Positions 13,383-25,564 of a stretch of 64,000 bases of DNA are shown one piece after another; position 1 is the first letter of the stretch, and the number at the start of each line of letters is the position of its first letter. A program made the translations under genes and the position numbers. The stretch spans positions 45,582,255 to 45,646,254 of the forward strand of contig NC_053048.1 of assembly GCF_003473485.1 (NCBI RefSeq), written 5' to 3'. Origin of the DNA: Medicago truncatula (taxonomy: Eukaryota; Streptophyta; Magnoliopsida; Fabales; Fabaceae). The notes under the pieces were generated by a model, which did not search any database, had not been told where the DNA came from, and saw only the letters and a list, made by a program, of their open reading frames with translations.

Positions 13383-15015
13383 GGATGGAAACTAGAGGTG
13401 TGCTGTTTTGGGGTATCATCTGTACGAAGTAGTTTTTTGACAAGGACTTGTACATAGTCCATGTGGGATTCTCGTAACTTCTCGTGATAAGGTCTCATTT
13501 TGAGTTGACTGGAGATCTTTCACCTTTTTTATTTTTTGGGTGTGTTTGTTAGTGCAGGGATCTAGTTGAAACTCGTCGTGTAGAGCAGAAATCTCATGCA
13601 TGATCTGGTTATGTGTATATAGAACTGCTAGTTTAACATCAAACTTCTTGTTATCAAGTTCTTCCCTTTGAATGTGTTCACGTTAAGTGTGTTTACCTTC
13701 TAAAAAACATTAATGAAGCTTCTTATATTATAACCCCAACGGTACTCATTTTAAATAGCATTGATAGGTCTTTTTCACTTATTTGTTTGAGGTAATTATT
13801 ATGATGATCTGAATTTTGTTTTCTTTAAGCATTTTTTTGTTGTTGACAAAAAAATTTAAGCATGTTAGAAATAAGAAACCTTGGGTGCAGGAATATTGTT
13901 TCGAAGCTATATTTACGTAAACTAGGCAGGCCAAAAATTTAAGAATGAATAAATTAAAGCTTCCCTGGTTATGGAGTTATTATGGTCGTGTGGGGACTCA
14001 TTTTGTTGGACAAGATATTACATGATCTGCATGTGTGTCACATGAAAAGGTGATGTTAACCAATGTTGATTATATGACCCAATCAGTTCTTGGAGCTCTG
14101 TTAGCTTGAACTTTTGAACTCTTCTTTGATATAAACAGCCAATTATTTAAGTTAATAATGACGAATTACTCTCGTGTTGCAATTTTTCTGCTTTTTAATG
14201 ATGTATGAGCCATTTCTATGTGTCTCTGCTGCTTAGTGGCTCATCTTACGTCACTGGAGACTTGATATTGCTGCCTAGCAAACACAGCTGGTCCTTAGTG
14301 TGATGAATAGGCTGTTACAAGATTATTTATTATTTGTTTTGTTATTTTCTGAATGCATTTCATCTGAATCTGATTGAGTATTTTGACTTTCAAATTCATT
14401 ATTGTAGGTTTAAGAATTATAAGTAGTGGCCATGTATAATATTAAACCATTTCTAATTTAGTCTCTTGAGCGTGGGTGCGTGACTCAATCAATTAAGTGA
14501 TGTAAGGGATCTACTTGAGTTATTTTTCTTCTAAAATCACAGATTTGATTTTAGATTCTGATAACGACCATAAATATCTAATATTCCCGAATCTGTAAAT
14601 ACATCTTTCTGCTTGAATAAAAAAAAAAAAAAACTACAGGGAATATATGAATTTCATAAATGATGCACTCACGAGTTACAAATAGAAAATTGACGAATTA
14701 ACCATGGCATAGGTTTTGTTTGAATCTTTTTTTCATGCAAATGTTGGCCGTTGATTTTGATATGTTCTAGAATTTATTCTAGCTTTGCTTTGGATTTTTT
14801 GCCTTTCCAATTTATTTGTAGCCTTTAATATATAGTTCAACACTTTTTTTTCTTCTTAATCCTCGGTTACCAGGAAAATGGGCATTTGATAATCTGGTGT
14901 TCAATAGTAAGGTAAGTATGTTTGGGAATCGAACATGTAGCTCGATTGTTAAATTAACACACTTTTGAGTGTAGTATAAATAACTTTTCCTCAAATTCAT
15001 TTAGTCACAACCAAT
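13383..15015. other. PARP1 3' UTR and gene-free spacer
   Basis: PARP1 3' UTR probably covers the first 250-350 bases. The rest is AT-rich with a poly-A run at about 14619-14632. A short 'gggaatcgaac' at 14925-14935 is the reverse complement of a tRNA-type B box, so a decayed minus-strand SINE may lie around 14900-14980. No coding signal. Confidence 0.4.
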
Positions 15016-15132
15016 TTATAAAATTTATGTCCTCGTGAGCTTAGCTCAGTTGGTATGGACAATGCATAAAAATATGCAAGGTGGTTCGGGGTTCAAACTC
15101 CGGCCACTACTAAAAAAAATTATAAAATTTAT
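15016..15132 (+). mobile_element. tRNA-derived SINE with perfect 13-bp target duplication
   Basis: Body 15029-15119 (91 bp), flanked by TTATAAAATTTAT at 15016-15028 and again at 15120-15132. The body begins with a pol III A-box-like 'gagcttagctcagttgg' (about 15035-15051) and has a B-box-like 'ggttcaaactcc' (about 15090-15101), then a short A-rich tail. The sequence matches the general form of legume SINEs. It is not a tRNA gene because no acceptor-stem pairing or anticodon arm forms. Confidence 0.85.
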
Positions 15133-16377
15133 TTAAAATTAACTTTAGGCAAATACAAAACACGCATTAAGAAGCACTAGAACACAGCCCTGCACCAAAT
15201 GTCAAATAAAAGCTCTACAAGAGATTGAGCAATTTTTATGATTTTTTTTTTTTTTTGCTCAAATCTCAAAATGTTTTGTTATTATTGTTGGTAAACTAAG
15301 TAAAAGAATTAGTAGCCGACAGTCAAACAAATGTGGGAATCGATGATACATGCAACGGAAAGTGTATTTGTGGAATGAAGTTGTAAACTACTCACACCAA
15401 AGTGTTTATGACTTTCTTGAGACCAAAGAAAGAGAAGGCAGATGCCATTTGACATTAAATTATGTATAAAGCAACAAAAAGAGTAATGACCAATGTTGAA
15501 ACATTTTGTAATGAATAAACTTGTTACTATTGGTAACAAATTACTGCAAGAAAGCTTTCACATAACTATGTTACTTTTGCATTATGTAGAATTTATTTCT
15601 GAAAAAAAAACTTATAGCGGCTATGATCCTTCTAAAGATAATCTAAATTTTTTGAAGTAAATCATTATTTTAGTCTTTAAACGTACGAGGCAACATCATT
15701 ATATATCTTAAAATAACTAATGAAAAATACATCAATGGTCGAACTAAATAACGAAAGATACATTTAAGAATCATCAATAAAAAACATTTTTAAAAATATT
15801 TTTGTAACTTTGATACATTCAAAGATTACAATAATATCGTTTGACATGTTAAAATGAGTGTTTACTCAACATTTTAGTTACTGGTAGAACAATTTATTTT
15901 TAATAATGATGATTAGGATGTAACTAAAACAAATCCATTGAACTAAACTCAAGATGAAGTTGGTGGTAGTGTTTACCGGCAGGTGGCAGTGTGCTAATTG
16001 AGCTTTAGGAAGCGACAAACAGCAGCAGTTCCCAGGTACGGCGTTCGGCGGAAAAATAACACCAACAACTAATTAACCAATTAAATAATTTAATTAAACT
16101 AAACCAAGTCCAATCCCATACAATTACAGTCATATACTAAAATAAATAAATAAAATGATTTTTTTTTCTGCTTCCACTCTTCCTAACAACTACTCTCACT
16201 AGTCAGTCACTAGTACTAATCAAAGTACATTTAATAATACACTAATATTAAATATTTTTAATTACTTAATTATTGAATTTGGGTATAGTACTCCGGTAAT
16301 AATTATTGAGTGCTTCGACCTTTTCATTTTGTTTGTCATAGGTTTTGTCAAAGACATTAATATTTTGTGAAAAAAAA
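15133..16377. other. Gene-free spacer
   Basis: AT-rich sequence with T and A homopolymers (for example 15241-15256). The 15309-15539 open frame on the minus strand shows no domain and no splice context. Nothing else recognised. Confidence 0.4.
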
Positions 16378-16670
16378 TACTCCATCCGTTTTTAATTATA
16401 AGTTTCTTTGAAAAAAAATTGTTTTTAAATATAAATCCTTATACAAATTACTATATTTATGTATTATATTTTTTCTTAAATATACCCCTAATTAATATCA
16501 CTAGCTTGTCTTAAAATATGAAAAATAAAATTTAATACACATACAAACAAAATATACAATTTAGTATTCAAACATAGAATAAACACATTAATTTCATTAA
16601 CAATTTTTCTTAAAAAAATGTAAAAAAAAAAAAAAGTAAAGAAGACTTATATACAGACGGAGAGAGTACT
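16378..16670. mobile_element. MITE with 'tactccatccgt' terminal inverted repeats
   Basis: Left end at 16378 reads tactccatccgtttttaatt and the right end at 16670 is its approximate reverse complement (…acagacggagagagtact). Length about 293 bp, AT-rich and non-coding. The form matches the widespread 'ctccctccgt' class of plant MITEs. Confidence 0.65.
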
Positions 16671-17107
16671 TCCGTAATATTTTATTATCATTGATATTGT
16701 AAATGGTCAAAAATATTTTACTAAAATGACAAACAAAAATCAAACGGAGGAAGTAACAAATAAGTACCACTTTTTTTTTTTTTTAACAAGTAAAAATGGA
16801 CTCAGAATCATATTACTGAAACAGAGCAGCCCCAAAGGCATAAGGTATATCCGAGAGACTACTGCAAAATCCAAGAGTTACAACAGATACAAAACAGAGC
16901 ACAACAAAAACATTAGCCGATAACCAAGCAAACAAGAGGGTTAAACCACCACTATTGTGTACCAAAAATAAAAGTAGTTTTTTTCAGCTTTCAACCAACC
17001 TAAAAACAAGTACTACTCTATTTTATTTTATTTAGTGTCCCATAAAATATGAATTGTTACTATTAAATAAAACAGTTGTGTTATTTAGACACATAATTTC
17101 TGAAATT

Positions 17108-17330
17108 GGTTAATTAAGTTTTTAATCCCTATAAATATTTACAGTTTTGTTTTTAGTCCCTATAAAATTTTCTATCAGCATTTTTAGTCCCTATAAAAAA
17201 ATTTCATCAACATTTTTGGTCCCTAAAATGCTTAAGGAAAATGTCACAGGTACTAAAAAATATGATTTTATTTTGTAGGGACTAAAAACAAAACTGTAAA
17301 TATTTATAAAGACTAAAAACTTAATTAACC
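17108..17330. mobile_element. MITE with about 55-bp inverted repeats ('tagtcccta' type)
   Basis: Left arm from 17108 (ggttaattaagtttttaatc) and right arm ending 17330 (…actaaaaacttaattaacc) pair over about 55 bp. Length 223 bp. No clear target duplication. It lies about 770 bp upstream of the LBD16 start codon. Confidence 0.75.
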
Positions 17331-17851
17331 CTAAATCATATTTCAACACCGTATATTATTGAGTGTGGACATCAATATGACACAAACACATGAAAAGAGT
17401 GAGGAAAAAAAACAAACAAAAACTTAGAATTGATGTAAATAAGATGAATGTATTCTTCACAAGGTTAAATGAAGTGTTTGAGATACTTTTTTCTAATAAT
17501 AAAATGATTTAGTAGTTTCGGGATGTTACGTGTAGATAGTTTTGTTGGGAGCTAAAAGACATTGAAGGAGTTTGAAAGAGAAAGTCCCCTGTTAGATTGG
17601 TAGGAACTAACATAATTACTAATATTTCCTAATACTTATCTATAAAAAAATATTTTGAAAATAAATATATTTATGTGTTTATGCACAAACACTATTCATT
17701 TCGTCTTATGATAATAGAAGAATAGCACGATGATCGCGATTAGATTTGTGTTTGAAAAAGTCTCAAAAGACATTTTTTAAACAAAAAGAAGTAACAAGCA
17801 AACCCCTCCCATTAGAAAAACCAGTCCCTAATTGCACCTGCCATAAAGAAA

Positions 17852-17890
17852 TGTCTCCCTTGAACCCTACACATGACCCTTCCATGTCTC
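17852..17890 (+). promoter_or_regulatory. Paired TGTCTC auxin-response elements of LBD16
   Basis: Two exact TGTCTC sites in the same orientation, at 17852-17857 and 17885-17890, 33 bp apart. A TATA-like TTTTATAAG follows at about 17903-17911, so both sites sit within about 15-50 bp upstream of the TATA box and 207-245 nt upstream of the ATG. TGTCTC is the classic ARF-binding element, and LBD16 is a known direct ARF7/ARF19 target in Arabidopsis. The sites are seen; their use is inferred. Confidence 0.6.
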
Positions 17891-18096
17891 CCCTTTCATG
17901 TTTTTTATAAGACTCTTTTATGCCTCTTATTCCCACTGTCCCACTTCCATCTCACTCACTCCTCAAATTTTAGTATTTAGAACCTTTCACCATTTCCTAG
18001 TGTGTCCGTGTGCCTAGCAACAATTTTTATTCACTTTCTTTCACTTCTCACACGCACACAACATCAAAAACAAAACACAACCTTTCTAATATCAAT

Positions 18097-19306
18097 ATGG
18101 CTTCTTCAAATGGAACTAGCTCTGGAACCGGTTCTCCTTGTGGAGCATGCAAGTTCCTTAGAAGAAAATGTGCACCTGATTGCATTTTTGCACCTTACTT
18201 TTGCTCAGAACAAGGACCTGCAAGATTTGCAGCTATTCATAAAGTGTTTGGTGCTAGCAATGTTTCTAAGTTGCTCTTGCATATACCAGCTCATGAACGT
18301 TGTGAAGCTGTTGTCACAATTGCTTATGAGGCTCAAGCTCGTATCAGAGACCCTGTGTATGGTTGTGTCTCTCACATTTTTGCCTTACAACAACAGGTAC
18401 ACATATTATTTATATAGTTAATTACCCATCACAAGTTAATTATATAAACTTCACATTAGGCTATGTTTTTTCTTAATGAACAATAGAAGTTCATTCAATT
18501 TCTAATAACTAACACTATACTTACTCATGTATATGGCACTGACACTTCTAATTAAAGGCGTTGTCAGGTGTTCGACACGTGCAGGCGAACACCTACACAT
18601 GTGACTAATCACATTCATTTATTTTCAGTGATTCATAGTTCGTCATTGATCATTTACCAAAGTTTTTTTAGAACTTGCAATTTTCATTTTTTTTTATCTC
18701 TCCCCTTTATTTTTTTAATATATATTAGAAATTTGGAAGATCATTGAGATAATTAAACCACACTACTCCTGTCTTTTTCTTAAGGCTCTTTGATGCTTCA
18801 AGGGCCAGTCAAAGAATATTATTTATTGTCACTATGTATATTAAATCTTCGTTAGTCAATTTATTAATAAACAAACAAATTTTCTAGTTATCACCTTAAT
18901 GAATTCTATTGGTACAATTCTTCTCTAAGTTTTCTTTTTAATTATGCAGGTAGCATGCTTGCAGGCACAATTGATGCAAGTGAAATCTCAGCTGTCACAT
19001 AACATAGAGAATAATAATCAGTGGATAGGAAACAATAATAATGTTGCTGCCACACAAGCAATGAATTATCCATTTTGTCCAACTTATATGAACCCTATAT
19101 CTCCTCAAAGCTCACTTGAGTCATCAATTGATCATAGCAGCAGCATGAATGATGGAATGATGAGCATGCAAGATGTACAAAGTAGCAGAGAAGATTTCTC
19201 ATTCCAAGGTTGTAATAATTATAAGAAAAGAATGCCACATAACAATAATAATGATCATGACTTGGGTGAATTGCAAGAAATAGCAATTAGGATGATGAGG
19301 AACTAA
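18097..19306 (+). CDS. LBD16: LOB-domain transcription factor, LBD16 type
   Basis: Nuclear plant-specific transcription factor; LBD16 acts downstream of ARF7/ARF19 in lateral-root founder-cell division and, in legumes, in nodule primordium initiation. Two exons, 18097-18396 and 18950-19306, give 218 aa. The ATG is chosen because [20 protein letters not shown] aligns with LBD16 starts. The LOB domain has the zinc motif C-x2-C-x6-C-x3-C ([15 protein letters not shown]), the GAS block ([17 protein letters not shown]) and the leucine-zipper-like coiled coil ending [10 protein letters not shown] at the intron, which is the position typical of this family. The C-terminal part is Asn/Ser/Gln/Met-rich, likely an activation region. 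The C-terminal half of the LOB domain reads [12 protein letters not shown], as in LBD16. It could instead be an LBD16 paralogue (LBD18 is less likely). The promoter and intron hold candidate hormone and symbiosis elements listed separately. Confidence 0.9.
18566..18594. repeat. Short inverted repeat around a G-box in the LBD16 intron
   Basis: AGGTGTTCG at 18566-18574 and CGAACACCT at 18586-18594 are perfect reverse complements around ACACGTG. It resembles a fragment of a dispersed legume repeat rich in 'cgacacgtg' phrases, so it may be a repeat remnant rather than a regulatory hairpin. Confidence 0.5.
18782..18808 (-). promoter_or_regulatory. NIN/NLP-like pseudo-palindrome in the LBD16 intron
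   Basis: On the minus strand the element reads TGGCCCTT, nine bases, then AAGAGCC; on the plus strand GGCTCTT...AAGGGCCA. That is the two-half-site form of nitrate-responsive elements bound by NLP and NIN RWP-RK proteins (consensus TGACCCTT-N10-AAGAG, from memory), with one base less spacing. A reverse CCAAT box (ATTGG) lies at 18908-18912 in the same intron. Binding is inferred. Confidence 0.55.
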
Positions 19307-21669
19307 CTAGTTTGGGAGTTAAGCTATAGCATAGTAGCATTTGAATTCTTGAAGGACGATGTTCCCTTAATTATGTTGAGGAGTTATGTTCTTTATCTAT
19401 AGTTGTATATAATTAATGAGAGTGTCAAGGACGAAACTACGATGGAACCACGCATGACTTAGTCACGCGTGTGAACCATTTGAATCAATATTGAATAGTT
19501 CACATTCTCACTATGGTAAATGAGGTCAAAAATTCAAAGTTGGAATATAAGTTGCTCGATAATAATTTGTCTGGTTGATTGGTGATTATATGATTGTGTG
19601 AATATTTGAAATTTAAATCGAAAATTTAATGTAGTCATGCGATTTAAACCATTGTAAGATTGAGTATCGAACGTTCTCACATTAATTAGTAAATTGTAAA
19701 TAAGAGTTGAAAATTCAAGGTTGGAATGCAAACTGTTCAATTTTATTTCGACTCCTCCAATTGGTGTATGTGTAATTACGTGAATGCAATAATCTATATC
19801 CTAAGTTTGATGAGCCTAGCTAAACCAAGCATTAGGCTTTTCTATTTGCGGATTTAATCCAAATATTTTTGCAGTACTTATATTACTCAAATTAGTAATT
19901 GTTGCAAATAATGTGGTTTTCAAAATATGAGCAACGATATAAATTATAACATAGGTGGCTATTAAACCAAAATGGTATAAAGTAAGGCTATAAAAATAGG
20001 GGTTGTGATGAATTATAATGCATTTTTTGCCTGTCAAACTTCAATAATGATTATGTGTACCTTTGTTTGAATTATGAGTTGTCCTTCATCTTCCCACTTC
20101 TCAAAGGGAGATCTTTTTTCTCTAACAAAACCACACGCTTAATTTAACTTTGTAAAGGACAATTACAACTTTTTGTTATATAATTTATTACAAGACAAGA
20201 ACATACTTATCTCTGCTGTCTTTGTACTACTTTTTGTCATAATCTCATTCAATATTATGAGGTGTTATGCATATAAATTGATACCAACAAATTATTATTA
20301 ATTTAGACACTGATCTTCAATTTAGTAGAAAAATAGTTCAAAGTAATCTACACGGTTGGATATATACAAAATTTAAAATATGAGCTGTCTGATACTTATT
20401 CAATTCAACTCCACCAGTTTCTTGATTCAAGTATTTTGTTTGCACCTAATCAATTAGTTGTATCATATATAGGTTTAAAGAGTCTTTTCTTCCATGGATG
20501 CTCAAACTATCTAAACATATGTTTGGTTTCAATATTGGAGTGGAGGCTCAAATGTGATTTATATGATTTAAAGAAAAATTGATTTTAGTTGAAGTAGGAA
20601 TTTGTAATTTTTGGTTGCTACAATTGATTTTAAATTTATTGTTTAATCCACTTTTACATAAATACATTTAAACATAAACCACTTTACAAATTCAATTAAC
20701 TTAAAATTTTCCTAAAAAAAAAAAAACTTTAATTTAATTTTTTTTATTGGAGAACCAGAACATAAACAAGATGAAGATTCACGTACACTGTAGTGTTATC
20801 CTAATTTTTTCTTCGGTGATTTTATTTCAAATCTTATGTATCTTAGATTGTCGATAAGATATCAGCATTTGTCTTATGTAATACTCACTTGTTCTTGATA
20901 GCATTTTAGTTTTCGCAAACACCAAAGGCACTTTCTTATCTCGGTAAGAAAAATCATGTTACATTTTACCAATAAATTTTTGTTGGAATAAAAAGTTGAT
21001 ATGAATTGAGCTTAAAAGATTCGTTAGAATGAGAGCACGTCTCAAAACTCGAGAGTTAAACTAACGACTTTATAGGTAATCAACTGAGTCAATCTTGGTA
21101 GACTATATCAACCAATATTTAATTAAATATAACATTTGTACATTCTTGGTTATATTCTACCGGGTCGTTTTAATTTTTTCTAACACAACAACAATATATG
21201 TTGGTGCAATATTAAACTAAAAGATGAATAAAATTTGAACTTTTAAAACTAATGTAACCACGTATATATGGATTTAGATCCTCTCATATTCATTCTCTCA
21301 TATATCAATCAATTGTTGAATTGTAAAAAGAAAGATGGTTGAACCAAAAAGATCGATGGTAATCCACATTCAACTATAGGATACTATCATTTGTCAATAA
21401 AAAAGAAAGGAACCAAAAAGATATGATTAATGATAGCATTTTATTCCACATGTCTTCGAGGGGAATTTTTTAGTGTTGTAAAAAACTGGAAACGAGGAAC
21501 TGAAGTCAAAAGTGAAAAAGATGCCCCATTTTCAACATTGTTCAGATCCAAATGCAACGTTCCCTTGGGTGCATTGATGAAACGTCTTTCTAGGATTTTA
21601 TTTTTGTTTGGCAAGGCAACGACAGGGGCTTAGGATCCAATGGACCCCACTAAATTAAGAAGTAAGAAG
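19307..21669. other. Gene-free spacer downstream of LBD16
   Basis: The first 150-200 bases are probably LBD16 3' UTR. Beyond that the sequence is AT-rich with no credible ORF, domain or RNA gene. Confidence 0.4.
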
Positions 21670-21804
21670 TACTCCCTCCATTTTTAAATATATGTAAATT
21701 TTATTTTTTAAGTTTATTTAATTAATGATGTATGGCCACATATATTATTAATTGAATTAACCTAGAAAGTAAAATTTATTTATATTTAAAAACGGATAGA
21801 GTAG
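21670..21804. mobile_element. MITE with 'tactccctcc' ends
   Basis: Left end 21670 (tactccctccatttttaaat) and right end 21804 (…atttaaaaacggatagagta) are imperfect reverse complements over about 35 bp. 135 bp, non-coding. Confidence 0.65.
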
Positions 21805-23276
21805 TTTTAACTAACATTACTAATTTAATCTATCTAATTAATCTAATTTTAACCTCAATACATTGTAAAAAAAATAAAAATAAAAATACATCAATGCCCT
21901 AATGATTTTGTATTCATACACATAGACAAAGTGTCTCCTGGATTGAATGCATAAACTACAATGTACAATCACTGTTTTCATTTAACCCCTGGCTATTCCA
22001 TAATAACATCAAACAAAGACTCTAATAATCTTATTAAACATTGCCCAATATTGCTTTGATTTGTTGATAGAACCATTAAATTAAATAAATTAATTAATTA
22101 ATTAGTGGAAGATGTTGACACATCTACGCATGGTGATGATCAAATAATAATCAAACAAACAGAAACACGATATTGCTTTGATTCTGTCTTGCAAAGTGCT
22201 ACTATTTTATGATCATAACCGAGTACTCATTGTACTTTCAAGATTAACTTAATACTTTTAACTGTGAAACTATTTTGAGATTACATTGTTGTATATTATT
22301 GGTGAATTCCGTACTAATTTGATCGATAGAACTAAGCGCACGCATGCATTATGAACATTATAAACTGTTTAAATAATATAGAAACATATAATTTGGTTTC
22401 ATGCATATACACAATAATAATAGTTGATTATAACTTAAGTACTTAAATTGTCAAAAAAAAAAAAACTTAAGTACTTAAGGGAGACAAGAGAAGAAGATAC
22501 TCATGTGCCATGGTAGTGATATATGAATTATGGGGACCATGCTCTAGAACTTGTAGTGAAGCACAAGAGATTATTTAGCTGGAAGAGCAAGAGAGGTTAA
22601 AAACACAAGAAAAAATTTGTCAACACTGTTACAAATTCATATTATGAAGTATATCATGTGTAGACACAGCGAGAAACTTTTATATAGACACAGCCACAAA
22701 TTATCAATATTTAGATACACTCATATCAAATGCAAAAATTAAATGATGTTGATTGATGTGATTTAATTATTTTTGCTTTAAATTTTTTCATTTGATGTGA
22801 TTGTGCCCAAGTATTTATCATTTGTGGTTGTGTTCATAGAAGAGTTTCTCCCAAATAGCAATGAGTTTGTAGGAGTTGCTGTTAAACGTAATCTTTATGT
22901 AGAATATGTAGACACAATATTTTACTTATACTATATACTTATGAGTATATGGGTATGATTCGATAAATTTGTTGTCCATCAACCATTTCCAAGCCATCTT
23001 GCTCTTCTAGTCATGCTATTTGTTGACACTAATATCTACTCGTATATAAGAGAAATGATCCATATATTTAATTTCTTTAAGTTTTTGACTTCTTCAAGAA
23101 AATATTTTAAGATTTTGAATGAAGATATAATTTTGATTGTTTTATAAAAAAATTAAAAAAAATTTTTAAAAAAAGTGTCAATGTATGGGTTATTGGTATT
23201 TTGTTGCTCTCAATTTTGAGACTCTCCCACAAATGCTATCAACTTCAATTTAGCTTGAAAGGGGAGTGGAAGTTAG

Positions 23277-23576
23277 ATACTACCTCCCTCCCTAATTATA
23301 AGACCTTTTTGAGAATTTTTTTCTATCCCTTTTTATAAGACTCTTTTCTATTTTCAACTACATTAATTATTTCTTTACATACATGCCCTTATTTATTATA
23401 CATCTTTTTCTTCAATCAGCAATAAATAACATGTTGAAAACATAAATCAACCTTCTCTTAAAGAATAAAATTGTAAAAACAATGATAATTACAAACATAT
23501 TTAATACAAATGTCCACTATCTTAATTCCTGTTATTTTTTTCAAAAGGATCCTATAATTAGGAACAAAGGTAGTAT
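23277..23576. mobile_element. MITE with 'atactacctccctcc' ends
   Basis: Left end ATACTACCTCCCTCCCTAAT and right end reverse complement ATACTACCTTTGTTCCTAAT share about 24 of 30 bases. 300 bp, AT-rich, non-coding. Same broad class as 16378-16670. Confidence 0.65.
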
Positions 23577-24152
23577 GTCGATTTTAGGTGGGAAAGAGGC
23601 TGAGAGTACTCTCCGGTACTCCTCGCCCCTATCCCCATTCAACACTTTGAGAAGATTCGGAGAACCTTGTCAACATGAAAAATAATCACTAGACAATATT
23701 TAGCCATAAAACAAATAAAAAATTTAAACATCACATAAAAGAAATTTGTACTTACATTGTGTGAGAAGACAAATATAACATAAAATACTTAAATATATAA
23801 GTATAAATGTTATTTTAGTAAAATGTTAGAGGACAAGGTTCATGCAAGGCGGTGTATGATGCTAATCTCTGTCATTCGCGGTTTCTCAAATTTGACAACT
23901 CCTACGAAAATCTTTACATGAAGATACAAATTGACATCCTAATAGGACCATAATAAGATATCCATCATCTCAAATCTTTCATGTCATAAAACAATATATA
24001 TAAAAAGAAAATAACCTTTTTGACTTTTTTGGGCTGACTTTTTCTCTTTTCCAAATTACCCTCAACTTTAAACACAAATAGCACATATAATAAATAGATA
24101 AGAGTATCCTCAAATATTAAAAAAAAAAGTGTAACAAATAGATAAATAAGGT

Positions 24153-24186
24153 GGTGCGATCATACCAGCACTAATGCACCAGATCC
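24153..24186 (+). repeat. 5S rRNA-derived fragment (5' end only)
   Basis: Thirty-four bases starting GGTGCGATCATACCAGCACT and ending CACCAGATCC match the start of plant 5S rRNA at about 33 of 34 positions; the match then stops and neither the internal promoter nor the 3' half follows. So it is not a 5S gene. It could be a decayed Cassandra-type TRIM (whose LTRs carry 5S sequence) or another 5S-derived retroelement. Confidence 0.7.
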
Positions 24187-25564
24187 GAACCCCACATCCA
24201 AGACCTTTAATTAGTTTTAAGATTAATTAGAGGTTGATACACTTGTGTATTGTTTTAATTTTTTTTATCACCTGTTTGGGATCGGCACACACTCTTGTGT
24301 GATTTTACTAGGTTAGGTTTATGTCCCCCTAATTTTTATGTAATTTTTCTTTATTTTTTTAATAATACTTATGAGCATTTGACAAAAGATTAGAGTAGGG
24401 TACCAACTTAATTGAGAGCCACTCTTTTTTTTATGTCATTTTACTCCTGCCTTAAAAGTGAAAAATAATGCATGCTTTTTCTTTCCTTCTCTCTACTGTT
24501 ATTGACTAATATAAAAAGAAAAAAAAAGAAAATGTCACAAAAGTTACAATTAAATAGTTGTATAAATATAATTACTCCCTTGCAAAAGTGATATACCAGG
24601 GCCAAAGCCCTACAGGGCAAGGGATCAAAAGTCAGGACTTATAATTCAAAATATTATTAAATCAGTTGTTTTTTTTTTACAAACAAAATTACAGTAGTTT
24701 TTTTTACAAGTATTCAATTTAAAGTCATTATAAATAAAATATAGCATAATTCCATTTCATTTCACTGTATGATATCATTTCCATCAATTCAAAAGGAGTG
24801 TGTTATGTTCTCCATATTTGTATTTGAAAATTAACAAATAATGCAGATATATTCAAATTCTAAACTAGTAACTTGATCCCAGAGATTAGTCAAGAGACTC
24901 CATTATATTAGTTTACTCTATCGTGTTGAGATTGGAAAGTGGGTGGGACACACGTGCAATTCCAAATGTATGATTGAATTTGGATGTCACTGACATTGTT
25001 TTTTAGACAAAGGAGTTTGTCTTCACAAGTGATTGGAATAAAAAATTGTCAAAGTAAGGGACAAAAGTAACGAAAGTTTGGCAAGTCAAATGTATGTATG
25101 TATGCATGGAAAAGAAATATTTTGAATTGATTGATTAGGATGAGACTTGTTAATTTTATTTAGAGTCATGATAACAAACATTGTTATTAAAGTAATATAA
25201 TTTTGTTTTGAAAATATAAATCAAACGATTATTAAAGTAAGTATAATTTTTTATGTAAAAATTACGTCTTTTAATTGCTTAAATAATGTTTCAAGAGCAC
25301 TAGTCAACATTTATCTTTTATTTATTTATTTATGTTTGCCGGTGGTTGTTCGCTTTTGTAATGTGGATTATGTTTATTAAGTTTTGTTATGAGATACTAA
25401 ACTTGGTGGTAATGCCAGGAAAAATTGACGGTCGACGCAACGGAATATTATAGAATCATTTCAACCAATTCTATTTTCATTATAACTTCAATTTCAATTA
25501 AGATAAATACACGCACGCTCTCTTCTATCACCAACACATAATTCATATTATCATATCATATCTC

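Larger units (their letters stand above)
21805..25564. other. Gene-free spacer upstream of ATG8
   Basis: Apart from the MITE at 23277-23576 and a 5S rRNA-like piece at 24153-24186, nothing recognisable. Highly AT-rich; open frames such as 23482-23685 cross the MITE and are not genes. Confidence 0.4.

Noticed and set aside
15035..15119. Possible tRNA gene (A and B box motifs)
   Set aside because: No cloverleaf or anticodon arm forms, there is an A-rich tail, and a target duplication flanks it: it is a SINE.
18002..18421. 139-residue open frame overlapping LBD16 exon 1
   Set aside because: It is a different reading frame over the LOB domain exon and runs into the intron; the LBD16 frame explains the sequence.
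24153..24186. 5S rRNA gene
   Set aside because: Only the first third matches; the internal promoter and 3' half are missing.
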